NCBI GenBank assembly: GCA_017518025.1
Contig: JAFWWR010000313.1
Location: 1-11,985 of the forward strand
Direction of reading: 5' to 3'
Length of the DNA: 11,985 nt
Source of the DNA: Clostridia bacterium
GTDB lineage: Bacteria; Bacillota; Clostridia; Oscillospirales; CAG-272
The notes beneath the pieces are model-generated. The model was not told the DNA's origin. It was given only the letters and a program-made list of their open reading frames with translations, and did not search any database. Of the stretch, positions 1 to 9,340 are shown one piece after another (positions within the stretch are counted from its first letter, which is position 1; every line of letters starts with the position of its first letter). Made by a program: the position numbers and the translations under genes.

Positions 1-376
1 CCACTATCTCTCCGGCAAGTCTCTCGGCCATGGTCTTCTCGCCTCTGGAACGGGCGTAGTCGACCAGCCATCTCAAACCGAGCGTCTGCCTTCTCTCAGG
101 TCTGACTTCGATCGGGACCTGGTAGTTGGAACCGCCTACACGGCGCGCTTTGACTTCAAGAACGGGCATAATATTTTCAAGAGCTTCGTTGAACACCTCA
201 AGGGGGTTCTGTCCCTGTTTTTCCTCGATGATCGAGAACGCATCGTAAACGATCTTCTGGGCAACGCCCTTCTTGCCGTCGTACATCACGTTGTTGATGA
301 GCTTGGTGACGACCTTGGAATTATACAGGGGATCAGGTAAAACGTCTCTCTTTGATATCTGACCTCTTCTCGACAC
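1..376 (-). CDS. rpsG: 30S ribosomal protein S7 (3' part outside window)
   Basis: S7 binds the 3' major domain of 16S rRNA, nucleates assembly of the 30S head and lines the mRNA exit/E-site region. The first 125 residues are present; the family is usually about 156, so roughly 30 C-terminal residues lie beyond the window start. Recognisable family signatures are the N-terminal SRRGQISKRDVLPDPLYNSK stretch, the KLINNVMYDGKK segment, KARRVGGSNYQVPIEVRPER (residues 76-95) and LRWLVDYARSRGEKTM. The start is GTG at 374-376: it gives the conserved MSRRG N-terminus and has an AGGGAAG ribosome binding site ending 4 bases upstream. It lies 131 bp after the rpsL stop, the usual str-operon order rpsL-rpsG, and is presumably cotranscribed from the rpsL promoter. 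Nothing abnormal is visible in the part present. Confidence 0.97.
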   Translation of the reverse strand, partial: MSRRGQISKRDVLPDPLYNSKVVTKLINNVMYDGKKGVAQKIVYDAFSIIEEKQGQNPLEVFNEALENIMPVLEVKARRVGGSNYQVPIEVRPERRQTLGLRWLVDYARSRGEKTMAERLAGEIV

Positions 377-380
377 TGTA

Positions 381-387
381 CTTCCCT
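381..387 (-). promoter_or_regulatory. ribosome binding site deciding the GTG start of rpsG
   Basis: AGGGAAG on the minus strand, with the GGGA core about 6 bases before the GTG at 374-376. No ATG in this frame gives a plausible S7 N-terminus, so this site together with the conserved SRRG sequence fixes the non-ATG start. Confidence 0.75.
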
Positions 388-463
388 ACATTAAAAATAT
401 GATATCACAGGTACTCTGGATCGGATATCCGGTCCCGTATGCGTCGGGCTGTCAAATAAAACA

Positions 464-953
464 AGCATTTATTACGGAACAGCTCTGACACATATCAAAT
501 TCGGTGCTTATTTCTTACCTCTCTTCGCGCCGTATTTGGAACGGGCCTGGTTACGGCCGGACACGCCTTGCGCGTCGAGCGTTCCGCGGATGATGTGGTA
601 ACGAACACCGGGCAGGTCGCGGACTCTTCCGCCTCTGATGAGAACGACCGAGTGCTCCTGCAGGTTGTGACCGATCCCGGGGATGTAGCAGGTTGCTTCC
701 ATTCCGTTGCTGAGACGGACTCTCGCGATCTTACGCAGAGCGGAGTTCGGCTTCTTCGGGGTCGTGGTCGTGACCTTGGTGCAGACTCCGCGCTTCTGAG
801 GGCTGCTCTGATCCGTCGCGCGGTTCTTGAGCGTGTTGAAGCCCTGCTGCAGCACGGGTGCTTTGGACTTGTAGGTCTTGTCCTGTCTGCCCTGTCTGAC
901 AAGCTGGTTCAGTGTTGGCATCTTCTTCCTCCATTTCTTCAGTAATAAATGCT
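464..953. repeat. 12-bp perfect inverted repeat bracketing rpsL
   Basis: AGCATTTATTAC at 464-475 is exactly reverse-complementary to GTAATAAATGCT at 942-953. One arm lies 32 bases past the rpsL stop, the other in the rpsL leader about 10 bases upstream of its ribosome binding site. The match is seen directly; whether the arms pair in the mRNA is unknown, and a chance match in AT-rich spacer is possible. Confidence 0.4.
508..921 (-). CDS. rpsL: 30S ribosomal protein S12
   Basis: S12 sits at the decoding centre of the 30S subunit and controls accuracy; it is the classical streptomycin target-region protein. The 137 residues match the longer Firmicutes form (Escherichia coli has 124). Visible hallmarks are MPTLNQLVRQGR at the N-terminus, SSPQKRGVCTKV (40-50), TPKKPNSALRK (54-64) with the sensitive-type Lys56, and PGIGHNLQEHSVVLIRGGRV (81-100) followed by RDLPGVRYH. 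Asp102 corresponds to the residue methylthiolated by RimO in E. coli. Position 101 is Arg (CGC) where E. coli (Lys88 with Met counted) and Bacillus subtilis have Lys. An in-frame ATG 66 bases further upstream is rejected: the chosen ATG at 919-921 gives the conserved N-terminus and has GGAGGAA with a 6-base spacer. A consensus promoter lies about 120 bp upstream; rpsG follows. Confidence 0.98.
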   Translation of the reverse strand: MPTLNQLVRQGRQDKTYKSKAPVLQQGFNTLKNRATDQSSPQKRGVCTKVTTTTPKKPNSALRKIARVRLSNGMEATCYIPGIGHNLQEHSVVLIRGGRVRDLPGVRYHIIRGTLDAQGVSGRNQARSKYGAKRGKK

Positions 954-1013
954 CATTTACGGCGAAAATCACCGTACGGACGGGCAAAAGGGAGATGATC
1001 CTCCGCCTCGTCC

Positions 1014-1036
1014 GGCAGACGCCGCAAACGTCTGCC
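1014..1036 (-). repeat. 8-bp dyad over the predicted rpsL transcription start
   Basis: GGCAGACG and CGTCTGCC form a perfect 8-bp inverted repeat around a 7-base centre. The arm next to the promoter begins 2 bases after the -10 box and so contains the expected start site (around 1031-1033). The transcript could form only a shortened hairpin at its 5' end, which would fit either an mRNA-stabilising 5' stem or a DNA operator; the sequence does not separate these. Confidence 0.5.
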
Positions 1037-1038
1037 TA

Positions 1039-1067
1039 ATTATACCATCCGGATTCGGAATTGTCAA
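1039..1067 (-). promoter_or_regulatory. consensus sigma-A promoter of rpsL-rpsG
   Basis: Minus strand: TTGACA (1062-1067), exactly 17 bases, TATAAT (1039-1044), with TGG directly before the -10 giving the TGn extended -10 motif. Every consensus position of a housekeeping promoter is matched. Expected start about 6-8 bases downstream (1031-1033). The leader to the rpsL ATG is about 110 bases. The stretch just upstream of -35 is GC-rich, so no A-tract UP element is evident. Confidence 0.93.
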
Positions 1068-1244
1068 GCGCAGAGCGCCGACACATCAATTTTCTCCGCA
1101 TTGCACAATAAAAATTCCCGTTTTTGACTCTAAATGATTATTTTGCGTTCACTTTACGGCTCTGCGGGGCTTTTTCGGCGCGTCGGCAGCTGCTTTTGAC
1201 GCTCCTCTTCCGGAAACGGCCTTGTCCTGCGGACGGGGGGAGGG

Positions 1245-4200
1245 TCACTCCCCGGCGTCCTCGCCCGGGAAATCAACGTCCCCGGGGAAATCTTCCTCTT
1301 CCTCTTCGAATTCGTCCTCGTCGTCGTAGTCGCTCTCGCTCTCGTCGTCGACGTCGTCGATGTAATCGTCGAGATCGTCGTCGCCGGACATATCCCCGCC
1401 GTCGCGGTCGAAATCGTCGTCATCGCCCTCGGCGAACATCTTCTTGGAGAGCGCCTCGATGGAGTCGTCCTCCTCGGGGATCTCGTACTCGGAAAGGTCG
1501 AATTCAACGGGATTGGTCTTGTCGACCTCCACGTTACGGTAGCACTCCATGCCGGTGCCTGCGGGGATCAGCTTACCGATAATGACGTTCTCCTTGAGTC
1601 CCACAAGGTGGTCGACCTTGCCCTTGATGGCCGCCTCGGTGAGTACCTTGGTGGTCTCCTGGAAGGAAGCCGCGGACAGGAACGACTCGGTGAGAAGCGA
1701 CGCCTTGGTGATGCCGAGGAGCACGGGCTCGGAGGTGGCGGGACGGATGTCCTTCTCTCCGGCGGCGATCCTCGCCTCGATCTCGTCGTTCTCGCTGAGG
1801 AATTCGTTGATGTTGACCGTGGATCCGGGCAGCAGCGACGTGTCGCCCTCGTCCAGGATCTTGACCTTCCGCGTCATCTGACGGGCAATGACCTCGATGT
1901 GCTTGTCGTTGATGTTGATGGACTGGGAACGGTACACCTTCTGTACCTCGAGGATGATGTAGTTGTAAACGCTGTCGATACCGTTGACTCTCAGGATATC
2001 GGCGGGCGCCTTGTCGCCTTCGGTCAGATCCCGGCCGGCGCTGACGTGATCGCCGTCCTCGACTGTGATCCTGGTCCCGAAGGGGATGGTGTAGGTGATC
2101 TTTTCGGAGCCGTCGTCGGGGGTGATGGTGATGTTCCTCATCCGTTTCACGTCCTCGATGGAGACGATGCCCGCGGTCTCCGCGATAACGGCGGCCTTCT
2201 TGGGCTTTCTCGCCTCGAACAGCTCCTCGACTCTCGGAAGACCCTGAGTGATGTTCGCCGCCGCGACGCCTCCGGTGTGGAACGTACGCATGGTGAGCTG
2301 GGTGCCCGGCTCGCCGATGGACTGAGCCGCGATGATACCCACGGACTCGCCCACGTTGACGGGTCTGTCGTTGGCAAGGTCAGCGCCGTAGCAGTGGGCG
2401 CAGATGCCGTGACGGGATCTGCACTGGAGCACCGACCTGATCTGCACGGACTCGATGCCCGCGGCGACTATATCGCCCGCGAGAGCGTCTGTGATCATCT
2501 CGCCGTCGGAAACGATGACCTCGCCGGTCTTCGGATCCACCACGTCGCCGATGACGTATCTGCCCACAAGTCTGTCGCGGAGGGGTTCGACCACCTCGTT
2601 GCCTTCCTTGATATCGCTGACCCAGATACCGTGAGTCGCTCCGCAATCCTGCTCGCGGACGATGACCTCCTGGGCAACGTCCACCAGACGGCGGGTCAGG
2701 TAGCCGGAGTCCGCGGTCTTCAGAGCCGTGTCGGAAAGGGATTTTCTCGCTCCGCGGGCGGCGATGAAGTATTCGAGGATGTTAAGACCTTCACGGAAGT
2801 TCGATTTGATCGGGATCTCCATGGTCTTACCGGAGGTGGCGAACATAAGTCCGCGCATGCCGGCCAGCTGACGCATCTGCGTCATACTGCCTCGAGCTCC
2901 GGAGTCCGACATCATCTTGATGGAGTTGTATCTGTCGAAGTTCGCCTGCAGGGCCGCGACCACGTCCTTGGTGGTCTGCTCCCACACGGCGATGACGTTC
3001 TCGTAGCGCTCCTCGTCGGTGAGCTCGCCGCGCAGGAAGTGGTGTTGGATCCTGTCCACTTTCTTCTCCGCCTCGGCGACGAGAGTGTATTTCTCCGGCG
3101 GGATCGTCATATCCGCGACGGATATGGAGATCGACGCCTTGGTGGAGTACTTGTATCCCATGGACTTGATGGAGTCCAGCACGGTGGCCGTGGTGGCGAA
3201 GCCGTGCTTCTTGATGCAGCGGTCGACGATCCCGGACAGCTCCTTCGATCCGGTGACGAACATGATCTCCAGGTCGAACAGCTTGTCGGGGTCGCTCCTG
3301 TCGACGTACCCCAGGTCTTGCGGGATGTGCTGATTAAATATGAGGCGGCCGAGAGTGGCGTCGACGATCTTCGACTTCATCTCGCCGTCGATCTCCTTCT
3401 CCACTCTGACGCGGATAGGCGCGTGGAGACCCAGAATACCGCTCTGGTACGCCATCATCGCCTCGTTGAAGTCGCGGAACACCATACCCTCGCCGGGCTC
3501 TCCGGCCTTGTCGAGGGTCAGGTAGAAGGAACCGAGGACCATGTCCTGAGACGGCACCGCGATGGCGCGGCCGTCAACGGGCTTCAGCAGGTTGTTGGCG
3601 GAGAGCATGAGGAATCTCGACTCTGCCTGCGCCTCGGCAGAAAGCGGAACGTGGACCGGCATCTGGTCGCCGTCGAAGTCCGCGTTGAACGCCTTGCAGA
3701 CCAGCGGATGGAGGCGGATCGCCTTGCCCTCCACGAGGACGGGCTCGAACGCCTGGATCGACAGTCTGTGAAGGGTCGGAGCGCGGTTCAGCAGCACCGG
3801 GTGGTTCTTGATCACGTTCTCGAGAGCGTCCCACACGTCGGGATTGACGCGCTCGACTTTCTTCTTCGCTTCCTTGATGTTGGAGGCGTTGTTCGTCTCC
3901 ACGAGTCTCTTCATCACGAAGGGCTTGAACAGCTCGAGGGCCATCTCCTTCGGCAGACCGCACTGGTAGATCTTCAGATCAGGTCCGACGACGATAACGG
4001 AACGGCCGGAGTAGTCCACGCGCTTGCCGAGCAGGTTCTGACGGAATCTGCCCTGCTTGCCGCGGAGCATCTCGGACAGAGACTTCAGCGGTCTGTTGGA
4101 CGGTCCGGTGACGGGCTTGCCCCGTCTGCCGTTGTCGATCAGCGCGTCGACGGCCTCCTGGAGCATCCTCTTCTCGTTCCGGATGATGATGTCCGGCGCG

Positions 4201-5030
4201 GAGAGCTCCATGAGCCGTTTCAGTCTGTTGTTTCTGTTGATGACGCGGCGGTACAGATCGTTCAGGTCCGAGGACGCGAAACGGCCGCCGTCAAGCTGCA
4301 CCATGGGGCGGATATCCGGCGGGATCACGGGGATCACGTCGAGGATCATCCACTCGGGGCGGTTGCCGGACTTTCTGAAGGCCTCGACGACCTCCAGCCG
4401 CTTGATGATACGGACCTTCTTCTGGCCCACGGCCTTCGAGAGCTCGTCGCGGAGCTCGGCGGAGAGCGCCTCGATGTCGATCTCCGCGAGAAGCTCCTTC
4501 ACGGCCTCGGCGCCCATTCCGACGCGGAAGTCGTTCTCGTACTTCTCGTAAAATTCGCGGTACTCGGACTCTTTCAGAAGCTGATACTTCGCCAGCGGGG
4601 TGGAACCCGGATCGATGACGATGTACTGCGCGAAATAGAGCACCTTCTCGAGCAGTCTCGGAGAGATGTCGAGGAGCAGACCCATCCTGGAGGGGATGGC
4701 TCTGAAATACCAGATGTGAGAGACGGGGGCGGCGAGCTCGATATGGCCCATGCGCTCGCGTCTGACGTTCTTCTTGGTGACCTCGACGCCGCACTTTTCG
4801 CAGATCTTGCCGCGGTGTCTTATGCGCTTGTACCTTCCGCAGAGGCACTCCCAGTCCTTCGTCGGCCCGAAAATACGCTCGCAGAAAAGACCGTCTCGCT
4901 CTGCTTTGAGGGTGCGGTAATTTATTGTTTCAGGCTTCTTGACCTCTCCGTAAGACCAGCTGCGGATCATTTCCGGAGACGCAAGACCTATTTTGATGGA
5001 ATCGAAAACGTTACGTTTCATCGGCAGCAT
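1245..5030 (-). CDS. rpoC: DNA-directed RNA polymerase subunit beta-prime
   Basis: Catalytic subunit of RNA polymerase; with beta it forms the active-site cleft and clamp. 1261 residues against about 1200 in Bacillus, the excess being largely a C-terminal tail. In order: N-terminal zinc finger with Cys62, 64, 77 and 80; the clamp and switch region with LLGKRVDYSGRSVIVVGPD (333-351); catalytic loop NADFDGDQ (449-456) with Mg-binding Asp451, 453 and 455; bridge helix near 755-795; second zinc site Cys796, 870, 877 and 880; trigger loop around 890-925 with Met914, Arg915 and His918. The large insertion of the E. coli trigger loop is absent. Odd points are Pro458 where the usual loop reads DGDQMAVH, and a tail at 1203-1261 with 35 Asp/Glu in 59 residues. 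The start ATG at 5028-5030 has GGAGAAGG just upstream; an ATG three codons in is less well placed. Follows rpoB after 83 bp. Confidence 0.99.
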   Translation of the reverse strand: MLPMKRNVFDSIKIGLASPEMIRSWSYGEVKKPETINYRTLKAERDGLFCERIFGPTKDWECLCGRYKRIRHRGKICEKCGVEVTKKNVRRERMGHIELAAPVSHIWYFRAIPSRMGLLLDISPRLLEKVLYFAQYIVIDPGSTPLAKYQLLKESEYREFYEKYENDFRVGMGAEAVKELLAEIDIEALSAELRDELSKAVGQKKVRIIKRLEVVEAFRKSGNRPEWMILDVIPVIPPDIRPMVQLDGGRFASSDLNDLYRRVINRNNRLKRLMELSAPDIIIRNEKRMLQEAVDALIDNGRRGKPVTGPSNRPLKSLSEMLRGKQGRFRQNLLGKRVDYSGRSVIVVGPDLKIYQCGLPKEMALELFKPFVMKRLVETNNASNIKEAKKKVERVNPDVWDALENVIKNHPVLLNRAPTLHRLSIQAFEPVLVEGKAIRLHPLVCKAFNADFDGDQMPVHVPLSAEAQAESRFLMLSANNLLKPVDGRAIAVPSQDMVLGSFYLTLDKAGEPGEGMVFRDFNEAMMAYQSGILGLHAPIRVRVEKEIDGEMKSKIVDATLGRLIFNQHIPQDLGYVDRSDPDKLFDLEIMFVTGSKELSGIVDRCIKKHGFATTATVLDSIKSMGYKYSTKASISISVADMTIPPEKYTLVAEAEKKVDRIQHHFLRGELTDEERYENVIAVWEQTTKDVVAALQANFDRYNSIKMMSDSGARGSMTQMRQLAGMRGLMFATSGKTMEIPIKSNFREGLNILEYFIAARGARKSLSDTALKTADSGYLTRRLVDVAQEVIVREQDCGATHGIWVSDIKEGNEVVEPLRDRLVGRYVIGDVVDPKTGEVIVSDGEMITDALAGDIVAAGIESVQIRSVLQCRSRHGICAHCYGADLANDRPVNVGESVGIIAAQSIGEPGTQLTMRTFHTGGVAAANITQGLPRVEELFEARKPKKAAVIAETAGIVSIEDVKRMRNITITPDDGSEKITYTIPFGTRITVEDGDHVSAGRDLTEGDKAPADILRVNGIDSVYNYIILEVQKVYRSQSININDKHIEVIARQMTRKVKILDEGDTSLLPGSTVNINEFLSENDEIEARIAAGEKDIRPATSEPVLLGITKASLLTESFLSAASFQETTKVLTEAAIKGKVDHLVGLKENVIIGKLIPAGTGMECYRNVEVDKTNPVEFDLSEYEIPEEDDSIEALSKKMFAEGDDDDFDRDGGDMSGDDDLDDYIDDVDDESESDYDDEDEFEEEEEDFPGDVDFPGEDAGE

Positions 5031-5060
5031 ACCTTCTCCATTTCTATTTTTTCGCCCTTC

Positions 5061-5080
5061 CGGCGTTCCCGGGAACGCCG
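5061..5080. repeat. perfect 20-bp palindrome between rpoB and rpoC
   Basis: CGGCGTTCCCGGGAACGCCG equals its own reverse complement. In the rpoBC mRNA it would form an 8-bp GC-rich stem with a CCGG loop, 31 bases upstream of the rpoC start. Downstream comes GAAGGGCG and then an A-run, not a U-run, so it is not a normal intrinsic terminator; an RNA-processing or 3'-end-protecting stem, or a protein site, are possible. Confidence 0.7.
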
Positions 5081-5113
5081 CGGCGGGATGTTGTCGGAGC
5101 GCGTCCGGCGGGA

Positions 5114-9012
<3,899 letters not shown>

Positions 9013-9019
<7 letters not shown>

Positions 9020-9027
9020 CCAGCCAT
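9013..9027 (-). other. possible 4-codon minimal ORF overlapping the rpoB start
   Basis: ATG GCT GGA TGG TAA, out of frame with rpoB; its stop codon overlaps the rpoB ATG-GTA. The GGAG at 9030-9033 is only 2 bases from this ATG, too close for normal initiation, so translation is doubtful. It may simply be chance within the ribosome binding region. Confidence 0.2.
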
Positions 9028-9068
9028 CACTCCATTCTAAGAAACTTATGGGGGCGTCGCTTCGTTCC

Positions 9069-9093
9069 GCGCTCTCGCGCCGCCGAAGGGCGG
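9069..9093 (-). other. GC-rich hairpins in the rpoB leader
   Basis: Two adjacent short stems in the leader RNA: CCGCC-CTTC-GGCGG (9080-9093) and GCGC-GAGA-GCGC (9069-9080), the second closed by a GNRA-type tetraloop. They share one base at 9080, so at least one pair must open. They lie 50-75 bases before the rpoB start. No known leader motif is recognised. Confidence 0.4.
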
Positions 9094-9105
9094 TTTCCGG
9101 GGCCC

Positions 9106-9142
9106 GTTTTTCATGAAAAAACCACAAAAAATCTGCGGTTTT
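9106..9142 (-). promoter_or_regulatory. possible attenuator in the rpoB leader
   Basis: Minus strand: arm AAAACCGCA (9134-9142), 7-base loop, arm TGTGGTTTT (9118-9126), pairing over 9 bp with one G-T, and finishing in a run of six T. This resembles an intrinsic terminator about 25-50 bases after the predicted start. The same T-run can instead pair with AAAAAC just downstream (GTTTTT at 9117-9122 with AAAAAC at 9106-9111), which would exclude the terminator-like fold. The pairings are seen; regulatory use is inferred, and the stem is only moderately strong. Confidence 0.4.
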
Positions 9143-9174
9143 CCGGGAATAGGCCGAAACTGACGCAGTATATG

Positions 9175-9203
9175 ATTTTATCAAACTAATTGTTCATTGT
9201 CAA
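9175..9203 (-). promoter_or_regulatory. sigma-A promoter of rpoB-rpoC
   Basis: Minus strand: perfect -35 TTGACA (9198-9203), exactly 17 bases, -10 TAAAAT (9175-9180) preceded by TGA, giving an extended -10. Predicted start near the A at 9169, leaving a leader of about 150 bases before the rpoB ATG. AT-rich DNA upstream could act as an UP element. Confidence 0.9.
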
Positions 9204-9237
9204 TGAAGATTCTGAAATTCAAGGGGGTTTTTGGCGA

Positions 9238-9284
9238 ATTTACAATTTAGAAACAAAAAGTTTACAGAAAATTTAATTGTAAAT
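9238..9284. repeat. 10-bp inverted repeat interleaved with the terminator hairpin
   Basis: ATTTACAATT (9238-9247) and AATTGTAAAT (9275-9284) are exact reverse complements. The second arm lies inside the loop of the 9256-9299 hairpin and the first lies outside it, so the two stems cross in pseudoknot topology or alternate. Together the region holds four TTTACA/TGTAAA elements. Confidence 0.6.
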
Positions 9285-9299
9285 AATCTGTAAACTTTT
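9256..9299 (-). terminator. probable intrinsic terminator after the BspA-like/SLH gene
   Basis: Minus strand: AAAAGTTTACAGA (9287-9299) and TCTGTAAACTTTT (9256-9268) form a perfect 13-bp stem with an 18-base loop, followed by TGTTTCT; the 3' arm itself ends in a T-run. It lies 41 bases past the stop of the surface-protein gene and 53 bases before the rpoB -35. The stem is AT-rich and the loop long, so it is weaker than a classical terminator. A bulged GC stem (9320-9337) lies between it and the stop codon. Confidence 0.55.
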
Positions 9300-9340
9300 G
9301 AGTCGATATTCGGTTTTCTGCGCTCCCGCGGAGGCGCGGA

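Larger units (their letters stand above)
922..1244 (-). other. 323-bp rpoC-rpsL intergenic region
   Basis: No convincing gene. Next to rpsL (922-1036) is its leader, with a strong GGAGG site at 928-932 and a small 6-bp hairpin at 960-974. Positions 1039-1067 are the promoter. The rest (1068-1244), just downstream of rpoC, is mixed GC- and AT-rich. The best hairpin there (1177-1184 with 1198-1205, one mismatch) is not followed by a T-run on the minus strand, so no intrinsic terminator is evident for rpoBC. Confidence 0.7.

Noticed and set aside
450..455. TTGACA on the minus strand in the rpsL-rpsG gap, a possible rpsG promoter
   Set aside because: No -10-like hexamer at 16-18 bases downstream; the nearest AT-rich hexamers are at wrong distances. 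rpsG is adequately served by the rpsL promoter.
568..945. Plus-strand open frame covering rpsL
   Set aside because: Shadow of rpsL; the minus-strand S12 sequence is unambiguous.
1177..1205. Hairpin after rpoC as an intrinsic terminator
   Set aside because: Eight pairs with a mismatch, a 13-base loop, and followed by GAAAAAGCC on the minus strand instead of a T-run.
1248..1424. Tandem repeat in the tcg/tcc-rich DNA at the rpoC 3' end
   Set aside because: The pattern comes from Asp/Glu codons in the acidic tail; no regular repeat unit was found.
9020..9184. Longer RpoB starting at an ATG at 9184
   Set aside because: The extra 55 residues do not match RpoB N-termini, the ATG lies upstream of the predicted transcription start, and the start at 9019 gives the family sequence MVKPQQVGK.
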